Source: Paraburkholderia xenovorans LB400 (lineage in GTDB: Bacteria > Pseudomonadota > Gammaproteobacteria > Burkholderiales > Burkholderiaceae). From it: a stretch of DNA of 64,000 nucleotides. Shown here in pieces: positions 1 to 8,636 of this stretch. A program made the position numbers and the translations under genes. The stretch is taken from contig NC_007951.1 in assembly GCF_000013645.1 (NCBI RefSeq), positions 992,001-1,056,000 on the forward strand, in the 5' to 3' direction. Under the pieces are notes generated by a model. The model had not been told where the DNA came from and made no database searches. It saw only the letters and a list, made by a program, of their open reading frames with translations. Each line of letters opens with the position of its first letter. The stretch's first letter is position 1.

Positions 1-1
1 G

Positions 2-391
2 GTGACGAAGCTGGACCGCCCTGAGCTGACGGGCGCTCCAGTCATCGTCTCGGGTGGGCGTGGACTCGGCAGCGCAGAGAACTACGCGAGGGTGCTTGAG
101 CCGCTGGCGGACAGACTGGGCGCAGCCCTCGGCGCATCACGCGCGGCGGTGGACGCGGGATACGTGCCGAACGATTACCAGGTAGGACAGACAGGCAAGA
201 TCGTCGCGCCGCAGCTTTACGTCGCTGTCGGAATTTCAGGCGCGATCCAGCATCTGGCAGGGATGAAGGACTCTAAAGTCATCGTGGCAATCAACAAGGA
301 CGAGGAAGCGCCAATCTTCAGTGTGGCCGATTACGGGCTGGTTGCCGACCTGTTTAACGCGGTGCCGGATCTTGTGAATGCGCTGGGCTGA
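2..391 (+). CDS. etfA: Electron transfer flavoprotein alpha subunit, C-terminal part
   Basis: This is the C-terminal FAD-binding part of an ETF alpha subunit. ETF passes electrons from acyl-CoA and related dehydrogenases to ETF-ubiquinone oxidoreductase in the cytoplasm. Family signatures are visible: SGGRGLG near the start, then the stretch from [14 protein letters not shown] through [13 protein letters not shown], and later [10 protein letters not shown]. Only about 129 residues are present against about 310 in a full subunit, and the frame is open to the window edge, so the 5' end lies outside. Nothing here links it to the cym genes downstream. Confidence 0.93.
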   Translation: MTKLDRPELTGAPVIVSGGRGLGSAENYARVLEPLADRLGAALGASRAAVDAGYVPNDYQVGQTGKIVAPQLYVAVGISGAIQHLAGMKDSKVIVAINKDEEAPIFSVADYGLVADLFNAVPDLVNALG

Positions 392-833
392 ATCGGTGTC
401 GGTTTGACCGGGCAAGCGCATCTGCGATCTAAAAGCCATGGTTGACGGATGCGCCGCTTCGCCTGTCCAAAGCCGAAAATGGCGCTCCGTGATCGGTACA
501 CTCAGCCCAAATGCGAAGAACGGCCGGCAACGAACTGGACGGGTGCGAGTAGTTTCAATACGGTATCGGGCCGGAAGCATATGGCACATCAGCCAATGGA
601 CAGCCCGCGCTGTCGCCCAATCTCCCACGACACTCCACTGCCACACCGTCGCGGCGAGTTGCTGCCCCAGCCGCAGTTCAACCACTGGCTTCCACGGTAG
701 AGGCAGAATCCTATGCCGTCGTCCCAAACCGCGTAGCGACCACGGGCGAGCATGACGCTGCGGCTGCAGGCGCCGGCCGCAGCGTCATGCCGTCACGTCG
801 ATCGCGGCGGTGTGTATGACGAGCCAGTAATCG
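392..833. other. Non-coding stretch with a perfect inverted repeat
   Basis: No gene is recognised in these 442 bases; the open frames give no family-like protein. Near the right end, 750-764 and 776-790 form a perfect 15-bp inverted repeat around an 11-base GC-rich loop. No T-run follows on either strand. It could be a hairpin that ends the minus-strand hydrolase transcript, or a protein-binding palindrome. Confidence 0.5.
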
Positions 834-1508
834 TCAGTAGCCTGACACGCCCAGGTGCTGTTCGAGGAAGTGCAGTGTTTTCTGAAAGGCCCGAGCTGCG
901 CTTTCGGCGTGGTAATGCAGTGGGTCACCTTCCCGGTCGAACCCGTGCCCTGTGGGGTAAGAGAGAAACTGTACAGACTCAACTCCGTTTCCGGTGGCTA
1001 GCACATCAGATTCATATAGCGGGTCGAGGATGCCATAGTGGGCCAACGCCGGCGGACTCATTGCGCTATGAGGCTGGCCCGGCGGTTGTGTGCTGTAGTA
1101 CACAACACAGGGTAAGGACAGATTTCGGGCAACGAGGCACGCAACCGGACCTCCCCAGCCGTATCCGATGATTGCCATATTGCCCGCATGACCAATCGCG
1201 TCAACCGCTGTTGCGACGAGTTCCGCCGCGTTGTTGACCCCGAGCTGCGACGAGAGCTCGTTCCCACGCCGGTAGTCGTCGGTGGCATAGTCGTCGAGCT
1301 CCACTTCACGCTGGACCTTGTCGAAGAGGGCAGGCACAACCGTGAGATATCCTCTTCCGGCATATCGGTCGGCGATTTTGCGCATGTCGGCGTTAACGCC
1401 GAATATTTCGTGGACCAGCACGATCCCGCCTGCTGGTTTGTCGTCTGGTTCGGCCACCCACCCATTCATCGGACCGTGTGCGGTCACCAGGGTGATCCAA
1501 TGACTCAT
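834..1508 (-). CDS. Dienelactone hydrolase family protein lacking the nucleophile Cys
   Basis: A 224-residue alpha/beta-hydrolase of the dienelactone hydrolase family, whose members hydrolyse lactones or esters in aromatic degradation. The N-terminal LVHEIFGVNADMRKIADR segment and the Asp (about D162) and His (H188, in PTGHGFD) of the triad are present. The nucleophile motif, normally G-Y-C-x-G-G, reads IGYGWGG at residues 114-120, so the Cys is replaced by Gly117. One base change (TGC to GGC) would explain this. A CymR-type operator lies about 130 bases upstream at 1637-1674, which suggests co-regulation with the cym/cmt genes. Catalysis by the usual mechanism is doubtful. Confidence 0.85.
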   Translation of the reverse strand: MSHWITLVTAHGPMNGWVAEPDDKPAGGIVLVHEIFGVNADMRKIADRYAGRGYLTVVPALFDKVQREVELDDYATDDYRRGNELSSQLGVNNAAELVATAVDAIGHAGNMAIIGYGWGGPVACLVARNLSLPCVVYYSTQPPGQPHSAMSPPALAHYGILDPLYESDVLATGNGVESVQFLSYPTGHGFDREGDPLHYHAESAARAFQKTLHFLEQHLGVSGY

Positions 1509-1636
1509 CTGTCGATACCTCGTGAAAAGCCAGGAGAATTGGCCTGGCTTGAGCTGAACAACGCCGGGTTTTTCGCCACGCCTAGCGATGACGCATACAA
1601 AATGCAGAACATATTAGAATGTCGCGGCCTGCCAGG

Positions 1637-1674
1637 CAATATACAGACAGACTATTTTGTCTGTTTGTATATTG
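1637..1674. promoter_or_regulatory. CymR-type (cumate) operator upstream of the hydrolase gene
   Basis: A long palindrome with 16-base arms, one mismatch and a 6-base centre. Its core is ACAGACAGAC-N6-GTCTGTTTGT, matching the known cumate operator layout ACAAACAGAC-N6-GTCTGTTTGT with one change. It lies between the minus-strand hydrolase gene and the end of the broken regulator. It is the most extended palindrome of the three such sites here. Confidence 0.75.
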
Positions 1675-1693
1675 AGACAGGCCAGAGCCGGAT

Positions 1694-2416
1694 TCAGGTC
1701 AATAATCCATACGCGCGTGCCTTGGCAAGAGCAGCGGAGCGGTTACGAACGCCGAGCTTGTCGTAGAGGTTTCTGAGATGCCATTTAACGGTAGGGAGGC
1801 TAAGCGAAAGCTGGTCCGCCACAGTCTGGTTGCTAAGACCTTCGTTCACCAGGCGCAGAAGTTGTGTTTCTCGCGCCGTGAGCGGTTGTACCTCGTCTAC
1901 GGGTCCGGCTGTCAGTTCAGCGGGATGAGCGGTTTGGGAGAGGGCATCCCCATCCGATTGACTGCAAATTTCGTGGAGCCTGTCGAGAAAGCTGATTTCG
2001 GCTTGCCGGATCAACCCGAAATCACGAGCGCGAGTGTTGGCAATTACCTTGCAGACCGCCCGTTGGTACAAAATGAATGGATAGACGAGTGAGCCTGGGT
2101 GGGCGAGACTGATTGCACGTGAAAAAGCACGGGCGGCTTCGCGTCCTCTTCCCGCACGACTGTATGCGTCCATCGACGCAAGCAGGAGAGATACGAGGTC
2201 ACCTGTGCGGCCTTGGGTGGTCGCCCGTCGCATCTCGGCATCGATTGTTTCATGGGCCTGTTTGAGGAAGCCCCCAGCAATCGTCAACTCGATACCAGCA
2301 AGCAGCCAGTCACCGCGCGTGCGCATTCCCGTGGCAGAAGTATGGGGCGTGGATTGAAGGACGAGGGCTGCGAGTTCAATCGGGGCCACGTCGGGGCCGC
2401 TGAGCTTGCCCGCAAA
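1694..2416 (-). pseudogene. C-terminal half of a MalT-like LuxR regulator, cut off by an IS
   Basis: This part encodes a helical repeat region and a C-terminal LuxR-type HTH at about the last 65 residues (LTARETQLLRLVNEGLSNQ, followed by TVKWHLRNLYDKLGV). The other half is at 3667-5735. Together they would give about 940 residues, usual for MalT/LAL regulators with an N-terminal ATPase and C-terminal HTH. The IS3-family element at 2420-3663 separates them. After removal of the IS and one target copy, the two halves are in different frames, so at least one further indel has occurred. A short HTH-bearing protein could still start inside the IS end, but nothing shows that it is made. Confidence 0.85.
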
Positions 2417-2466
2417 AAATGGATCCCTTGCTGAGTGTGTAAAACTCACGCAAGGAGGAAGGAAAG

Positions 2467-2754
2467 ATGGGTAATCCGAGAGCCCGATATACGCGGGAAT
2501 TCATGCTGGAAGCCGTGCGCATGGTCCGCGGCGGCCAGAGCATGGCGGCGGTGGCGAAGATACTGGGTATCAGCCCGAAGACGCTGCACAACTGGGTTAA
2601 GGCCGATGCCGCTGGGAAGCTGAACGGCGCAGGCAAACAGGTTTCTCCTGAACAGATGGAGATTGCCCGGCTGCGCGCGGAGTTGGCACGCGTGAAAATG
2701 GAGCGCGACATATTGGAAAAAGCCACGGCGTACTTTGCAAAGGTGTCGGCATGA
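2467..2754 (+). CDS. IS3-family transposase OrfA
   Basis: A 95-residue DNA-binding subunit of the IS3 transposase. The N-terminal HTH covers about residues 5-45 (YTREFMLEAVRMV, then VAKILGISPKTLHNWVK). A leucine-zipper-like coiled coil follows (EIARLRAELARVKMERDILEKA). The start has a GGAGG-type site a few bases upstream. Its stop overlaps the orfB start as ATGA, so OrfB can be made by coupling or, as in many IS3 elements, as an OrfAB fusion by -1 frameshifting. I did not identify a convincing slippery site. Confidence 0.92.
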   Translation: MGNPRARYTREFMLEAVRMVRGGQSMAAVAKILGISPKTLHNWVKADAAGKLNGAGKQVSPEQMEIARLRAELARVKMERDILEKATAYFAKVSA

Positions 2755-3641
2755 AGTACGCCTGGATCGAGCTTCACAGCCGACAATGGCCGGTGTCCCT
2801 GACCTGCCAGGTGCTGGGTGTCAGCCCCAGCGGTTACCACGCGCGCAAGGCGCGGGATGTCGATACTGACCGAGCGCGCCGACGCATCAGCAACGACGCT
2901 CTGCTGGTGCACATCAAGGCCGTGCACGCTGAATCCAAAGGCGAGTACGGCTGGCCGCGCGTGTGGAAGAAGTTGCTGGCCCAGGGCATTCGCGTCAGCA
3001 AGGATCGTGTCCAACAGCTCATGAAGCTGCACGGCATCAGGGCGAAGACCAAACGCCGGTTCAAGGTCACGACCGACAGCAACCACAGCCTGCCGGTCGC
3101 GCCGGACCTGCTGCAACGAGACTTCTCTCCCGCGCGTCCAGATCAGGTCTGGACTACGGACATCACGTACATCTGGACGGACGAGGGTTGGCTGTTTCTG
3201 ACCGTCATCCTCGACCTGTTCAGCCGTCAGGTGGTGGGCTGGTCGATGCAGCCGCACATGCGCACGGAGCTGGTGTCTGACGCGCTGCGTATGGCGTGGT
3301 TTCGCCGCCGGCCGGAAGCGGGCCTGATCGTCCATAGCGACCGCGGTAGCCAGTATTGCAGTCGTGACTTCCAGGACCTGCTTAAGGGCTACGGCATGCG
3401 CAGCTCGATGAGCCGTCGAGGAAATTGTTGGGACAACGCGCCGACCGAGAGCTTGTGGGGATCGCTCAAGCGAGCACGCATCCTTGGCCAGCGCTTTGCA
3501 ACGCGTCGGGAAGCGATGGACGAGGTAATCGACTGGTTGAGCTTCTACAATCATTCGCGCTTGCACTCGACGTTGGGCTACGTCAGTCCGATGCAGTTCG
3601 AGCGGGACTGGTACGCTGCCCAGAACCAACGGGTGGCATAA
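2751..3641 (+). CDS. IS3-family transposase OrfB (DDE integrase)
   Basis: A 296-residue catalytic subunit with an rve/DDE integrase fold. The catalytic acids are visible: D in VWTTDITYI, D in VHSDRGSQY and E in NAPTESLWGSLK. An HTH_21-type segment (KAVHAESKGEYGWPRVWKKL) precedes the core and the C-terminal YNHSRLHSTLGYVSP motif is present. No internal stops or missing residues are seen, so the element may still be active. Confidence 0.95.
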   Translation: MKYAWIELHSRQWPVSLTCQVLGVSPSGYHARKARDVDTDRARRRISNDALLVHIKAVHAESKGEYGWPRVWKKLLAQGIRVSKDRVQQLMKLHGIRAKTKRRFKVTTDSNHSLPVAPDLLQRDFSPARPDQVWTTDITYIWTDEGWLFLTVILDLFSRQVVGWSMQPHMRTELVSDALRMAWFRRRPEAGLIVHSDRGSQYCSRDFQDLLKGYGMRSSMSRRGNCWDNAPTESLWGSLKRARILGQRFATRREAMDEVIDWLSFYNHSRLHSTLGYVSPMQFERDWYAAQNQRVA

Positions 3642-3666
3642 TCTCACTCAGCTAAGGGATCCGAAA

Positions 3667-5735
3667 TTCGCGGGCAACGTCACGCAATGTAAGCGACGTC
3701 GGATGCGCTGCGCAGACAATATGGTCATGATACGCGGCGCATATCGCCGCGCGATCTCGTCAAGAGATGTATTTGACGCATCGTCGAGATCCTGCCCCGA
3801 CCTCATTGCGACGCAGGCGCCGAGCCCGAGCTCGGCGGTAACGGGCACTCCGTGATGATTGACGGTCTGCATGCTGCGCATCATCGGGACATACGCCGCG
3901 GAGAACAGGCCGAGGTCGGTCAGCACGCGCGCGTGCACGCTGTCGATGATGGTGATCACGGAGGAGTTTTCGCCCAACTCAGCCGCGACGCGCACTCGCA
4001 CGTTGCTCAGGATCCGGTCGGCAACATCCGGGCGCGCACGGGATAATTCGAGGATCGCGCGCAAGATGCCAATCCAGGCGCGAACGAACATGCTGTGAGA
4101 TCTCTCGATTGCACCCTCCGCAAAGTCCAGGTGCCGTTCACCTTCCGATAGATCCCCGCGGTCCAGGGCCGCCATGGCGGCAACTGCGGCAATGGTGCCG
4201 ACGTGAAGTGGGTCGTAGTGTTCGGCGTTATCCAGCCAGATTAGTGCCTGAGCGTGAGCGACGTCTAGTGCATCGGTCGATACCGCAAGTACGATTCTCA
4301 GGAAGGAAAGATCGGCAACCTCGCCTGCGGCAGCAGGAAAAGGAGGGCTCCCGGAAATGCGCCGGTCCAGTATATCGAGAGCCCATTTGGCCTTTTCGTA
4401 CTGCATCAGGTGACACAATGCCCAGACGTACCAGCCCTGGGCCTGGACGGGCAGATGTCCCCCAAGATCCACCAGGGTCTCAGACCACTCTACGAGGATC
4501 GACATCTGCCCGCAATCCGCGGCGACATGCCGTGCGATTCGCCCGATCAGGTTTTCTGCCTGCTGGACGTCGGGAGCCTCAAGTGCGCTTCCCAGGGCCG
4601 AGACATAGTCCTTGCGATCCGTATACCATCGGGCCGCCCGCTTCAACACTTCTGTGCGTCGTACGGGGAGGATGCGCTCTCTGGATTCCTGCAGCAGGTG
4701 CTCGCGAAGAAGTGTGTGCAAACGAAACCATCGGCGTCCTCCACCGACCGCGAAGATCAACAGATTGCGTTGCAGGAGGTCGTCTAACCACTCGCGTGCA
4801 CTCGGGTTACCAGTTATGAACTCTGCGAGGTCCGCGCTGAATTCACGTACAAGGGCAATCTCCATCAGGAAACGTACGTGTGCGGGATCGATAATGGCCA
4901 GAACCCGCTCAGTCAGCACCCGGGAGATATCCTTCTGATCACCATTGAAATCCCGTAATGGCGTTGAGGTGAAGCTCCCTGATGATGTGGACTGCGCGAA
5001 TTGCCTCTGTTCCGAGAAAAGAACCTGCGCCAGCCGCACCGCTGCGGGCCATCCTTCAGTATGCGCATGGATATCGAGAATGATCCCGTCGTCGAGCCTG
5101 GCGAGTCCCGACATTGCGAACAGTTGCCTGGTCTCGTTCCGGTCAAAGCTGAGTTGCTCTGTGCCCAGCATCAAGCCATCTACCTCAAGCTTCATCCGCA
5201 CGAAATCAATCGGAAGGTTTCTCACGCTGGAGACGACCAGGTGCACATTGGGCGCCCGATGAAATGTCAACCGTTCGACAAACACCGCAATCATCGGGTC
5301 TACGCACACGTCCAGATTGTCGATGAACACCACTGTCCGCCCGGGCAGTCGGCGCAGGTCACTCACGACCACCTCCATGGCATGGCCGGGATCGATCATA
5401 TCCACAGGGTCGGCGATGGCACTGGCCAACTGGATATCGGCCTCATCCCCCATTTGCCCAGATCCGGCCATAGCCTGCCGAAGCAGTGCAAATACGGAGC
5501 GGACGTCCCGCTCGCGTTCGTCCAGAGTGAGCCAAAGACAGCGCTCGCCAGTTGAGCAGAGCCAGCGGTAGATCGTGCTCAGCAAAACCGTTTTCCCATA
5601 ACCCGGAGGGGCCGTCACGACTGTGAGCCTGGGAAGGGACCGGGAGCGTAGCGATGCGAGTGCGCGGGTCGGTACGTATTCGAAGGCGAAATCGGGCGGG
5701 GAAAGCCGTCCGTGCGACCAATTGTTCCAATTCAT
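3667..5735 (-). pseudogene. N-terminal part of a MalT-like LuxR regulator, truncated by an IS
   Basis: A large ATP-binding regulator of the MalT/LAL type. A Walker A (TAPPGYGKTVL, about residues 41-51) and a Walker B-like VVFIDNLD are visible, followed by winged-helix and helical-repeat regions. The frame runs into the IS right end and stops there, so the C-terminal HTH is missing; it lies in another frame at 1694-2416. The protein as it stands cannot bind DNA in the usual way. It is divergent from cymB, with about 560 bases between them. It may once have controlled nearby catabolic genes. Confidence 0.85.
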
Positions 5736-6294
5736 TGGATGGGGTACTTCCTGACCTGCGACGTTTAACCCGGCTGCCGTGGTTGAGGCAGTCCCGCCCG
5801 TTTTCTCTGACCAGCCAGTCCGGGCTCAAGTGAGCCGCGAGCGGATGTGCAGGGGCGCGACATTCAACTATCGGCAGGTCTCCTTTATTTTCTTTGCGGC
5901 GCACAAAAGCCATCAGTCACGTGCTTCATACGCACCTTGTCCTGCAGATTCTGAACGCATGACACGACTTCGTGGCTTCGGGTTTGTCCCAGGCGTCAAC
6001 CTATCCTTTGGGATGGGGATATTGATCACGAACAAGGTTTTAATTCGTTTGTAACGGAGACAGAGCTGATAGCAGAAAGGCAGTCGTCATTTTGCGGTGC
6101 AGCATTCGTCACGTGTCTTGATGTGAAGAGCCTGAAGTCCGATTGCGCGTGCAACAGTGTGCGGCGCGACGGATGGGCGAGCAAATGCTGTTGACGTATC
6201 ACATATCCTTGGTTCAGCATTTCGCAATGCACAAACAGACCGTACAGTCTGTTTGTTTAAAAGAATTCCAACTGATCTTAACTGGAGCGAGACG
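5736..6294. other. Intergenic region between the broken regulator and cymB
   Basis: No convincing gene is seen in these 559 bases; the open frames give no family-like protein. The right end carries the cymB control region: TTGACG at 6191-6196 is a possible -35 with only a weak -10, then the CymR-type operator at 6231-6256, then a GGAG ribosome site before cymB. Confidence 0.6.
6231..6256. promoter_or_regulatory. CymR-type operator upstream of cymB
   Basis: ACAAACAGAC-N6-GTCTGTTTGT is a perfect palindrome with 10-base arms around CGTACA. From memory, it matches the Pseudomonas putida F1 cumate operator except in the central bases. It ends 38 bases before the cymB ATG, so a bound repressor would block transcription of the upper pathway. 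The ligand of CymR in F1 is p-cumate; that the same holds here is inferred. Confidence 0.88.
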
Positions 6295-7053
6295 ATGAGA
6301 CTTGAAGGCAAGGTGGCGATCATCACCGGTGCGGCAACCGGTATCGGCAACGCGATCGCGCGGGCGTATGTGGCCGAAGGTGCGAAGGTCGTGATTGCAG
6401 ACCTGAAGGGGGCGGAGGCAGCGGCATCTGAACTTGGCGCGGGTATTGCGCTAGGTATTTACGCCAACGTCGCCGATCCGGACAGCACCAGGCAGATGGC
6501 TGCTGCTGCTGTCGAGCGGTTTGGCAAGATCGACGTGCTGGTCAACAATGCCGGCATTTTCACGGGCCTCAGCGGTGTTCCGATGGAAGGCATCACGGTC
6601 GAGGACTGGGACAAACTCTACGCTGTCAATGTCAAGGGTCCGTGGCTTTGCACGAGCGCAGTCTCGGCGGCGATGCGTGAGGGCGGTGGCGGCAAGATCA
6701 TCAACATCGCCTCGGTCATCGCGCACGTCGGCGTGCCCTTCATGCTGCACTACGTCTCGAGCAAGGGTGCCGTGGCAGCCATGACCCGCGCAATGGCGCG
6801 GGAGTTTGCTGCCACCAAGGCGGGAATTACGGTCAACGCGATCTCTCCCGGCTATACCCATTCTGCAAACGCAGTGGCCAATACCCAGCAGCACGAGCAG
6901 TTCGAAGGCGTCGCCGCACAGATGCGCACGATCGGGCGGCCGCAGGTGCCCGAGGACATTGCCGGCGCAGCACTCTGGCTCGCGAGCGACGAAGCGTCCT
7001 ACGTCAACGGGCAGAACATCATTGTGGACGGTGGCATTTTCATGAGCCTCTGA
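6295..7053 (+). CDS. cymB: SDR alcohol dehydrogenase, probable p-cumic alcohol dehydrogenase CymB
   Basis: A 252-residue short-chain dehydrogenase predicted to oxidise p-cumic alcohol to p-cumic aldehyde with NAD. The cofactor motif TGAATGIGN lies near residue 12, then NNAG, and the catalytic Tyr/Lys in YVSSKGA. The start at 6295 is chosen because it follows an AACTGGAGCGAG ribosome site and gives the normal SDR N-terminus (MRLEGKVAIITG). It is the first gene of the cym operon, 48 bases before cymC. The assignment rests mostly on the operon context; the family alone would not fix the substrate. Confidence 0.83.
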   Translation: MRLEGKVAIITGAATGIGNAIARAYVAEGAKVVIADLKGAEAAASELGAGIALGIYANVADPDSTRQMAAAAVERFGKIDVLVNNAGIFTGLSGVPMEGITVEDWDKLYAVNVKGPWLCTSAVSAAMREGGGGKIINIASVIAHVGVPFMLHYVSSKGAVAAMTRAMAREFAATKAGITVNAISPGYTHSANAVANTQQHEQFEGVAAQMRTIGRPQVPEDIAGAALWLASDEASYVNGQNIIVDGGIFMSL

Positions 7054-7101
7054 AAGCCTGCCGGACGTTTCGCCAGTGAGAACCATTGCGGAGTCAAACC
7101 C

Positions 7102-8586
7102 ATGAATGCAAATCCGAAACACGTCGCGGATCCGACCAGGCTTCGTAATCAGAATCTGATTGGCGGCCAGTGGAAAGCTGCGCTTTCTGGCCAGTCGATC
7201 GCCGTCGAGAATCCCGCGAATGAAGAGATCATCGCGCAAGTCCCGAGAGGACAGCAGGAGGATATCGACGAGGCAGTGAAAGTTGCGCGGGCGACGTTCG
7301 AGTCGGCTGCGTGGCGCAAGATTCGTCCCATCGACCGCGGTCGCATCCTGGAGAACATCGCGCGCAAGGTCGAAGAGCACGCCGAGGAACTGTCCTGGCT
7401 GGAGTCTCTGGACACTGGCAAGGCGATCTCGTTCGCCAGGGTCATCGATCTTCCCTCGACCGTTGACGTGTTCCGTTACATGGGCGGCTGGTGCTCCAAG
7501 CTGGGCGGTACGACTCCGCCTATCTCTTTCGATGGAAAGGAATACCACGCTTACACGCGTCGCGAGCCGGTGGGCGTGGTCGGTGCGATCACGCCATGGA
7601 ACTACCCGCTCGCACTGGGCTCCTGGAAGATCGCATCAGCGCTCGCCGCGGGGTGCACGATGGTGCTGAAGCCCACCGAGCTCACGCCGCTCAGCACGCT
7701 TCGGCTGGCCGAATTGTGTCTTGAGGCGGGGTTGCCGGAAGGGGCACTGAACGTCGTCAACGGCTACGGCCATGAGGCCGGTGAGGCGCTGGCGCGTCAC
7801 CCCGACATCGACAAGATCACCTTCACGGGATCGACGGTGGTGGGCAAGAAGATTGTCGAGTACGCGCTTGGCAACATGAAGCGCGTGACGCTCGAACTGG
7901 GCGGCAAGTCTCCAAGCATCGTGTTCGACGACGCTGATCTTGATCAGGTCGGCCTCGGTGCAGCACTTGCTGTCTTCTTCAACTCCGGGCAGATCTGTTT
8001 TGCTGCCAGCCGCCTGTTCGTCCAGGCCAGCGTCTACGATCGCGTCGTCGAAGCTGTTGCCGCCGTGGCGTCGCAGTTCAAGGTGGGCAACGGGCAGGAC
8101 ACCGACACCATGCTCGGGCCGCTTGTGTCCCGTAAGCAGCAGGAGCGGGTCCTCGGCTACGTCCAATCTGGCATCGAGCAGGGCGCAAGCCTCATCTACG
8201 GCGGCCAGAAAATCGGCGACAAGGGCTACTTCCTGCAGCCCACGGTGTTTGCGGATGCGGATCAGTCGATGAAGATCGCGCAGGAGGAGATTTTTGGGCC
8301 CGTGGTGAGCATCATCCGCTTCAAGGACGAGGTGGAGGCCATTCGTCTTGCAAACGACACAACGTATGGACTGGCCGCCAACATCTGGACGCGCGATATC
8401 AAGAAAGCGCATCGGGTCGCCCACCGGTTGCAGGCCGGATCGGTGTGGATCAACTGCCACGGCGTCATCGACCCGGCGGCGCCATTTGGCGGGTTCAAAC
8501 AGTCGGGCTGGGGACGTGAGGTGTCAGAAGAGGGGCTTGCCGCATACACCGAAATCAAGACGGTCTGTGCGTTGCTGGATGACTGA
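7102..8586 (+). CDS. cymC: Aldehyde dehydrogenase, probable p-cumic aldehyde dehydrogenase CymC
   Basis: A 494-residue NAD(P)-dependent aldehyde dehydrogenase expected to convert p-cumic aldehyde to p-cumate. Full family length and motifs are visible: the PWNYPL cofactor-site segment, GSTVVGKKI, the general-base Glu in LELGGKSPS, and the nucleophile Cys in FNSGQICFAASR. The C-terminal FGGFKQSGWGRE is also present. It lies between the SDR and the hydroxylase gene as in the known cymBCAaAb order. Confidence 0.85.
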   Translation: MNANPKHVADPTRLRNQNLIGGQWKAALSGQSIAVENPANEEIIAQVPRGQQEDIDEAVKVARATFESAAWRKIRPIDRGRILENIARKVEEHAEELSWLESLDTGKAISFARVIDLPSTVDVFRYMGGWCSKLGGTTPPISFDGKEYHAYTRREPVGVVGAITPWNYPLALGSWKIASALAAGCTMVLKPTELTPLSTLRLAELCLEAGLPEGALNVVNGYGHEAGEALARHPDIDKITFTGSTVVGKKIVEYALGNMKRVTLELGGKSPSIVFDDADLDQVGLGAALAVFFNSGQICFAASRLFVQASVYDRVVEAVAAVASQFKVGNGQDTDTMLGPLVSRKQQERVLGYVQSGIEQGASLIYGGQKIGDKGYFLQPTVFADADQSMKIAQEEIFGPVVSIIRFKDEVEAIRLANDTTYGLAANIWTRDIKKAHRVAHRLQAGSVWINCHGVIDPAAPFGGFKQSGWGREVSEEGLAAYTEIKTVCALLDD

Positions 8587-8636
8587 CGGCATGTGAGCCA
8601 GAAGCACCCGTATTCAGAAGGATGAGGAGACTGATC

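Larger units (their letters stand above)
2420..3663 (+). mobile_element. IS3-family insertion sequence
   Basis: The element is about 1.24 kb with imperfect terminal inverted repeats (GGATCCCTT-GCTGAGTG at the left; GGATCCCTTAGCTGAGTG as complement at the right). The direct repeat AAA flanks it at 2417-2419 and 3664-3666, or AAAT if the ends are placed one base inward. It carries orfA and orfB. The target was the loop of a small palindrome: TTGCCCGC at 2406-2413 and GCGGGCAA at 3670-3677 would be 9 bases apart without the IS. It looks intact and recent. Confidence 0.9.

Noticed and set aside
236..727. Minus-strand open frame at the left edge
   Set aside because: It overlaps the end of etfA in antisense and shows no family-like segment.
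5779..6054. Small open frame upstream of cymB
   Set aside because: No ribosome site, no motif, and it lies in the divergent promoter region.
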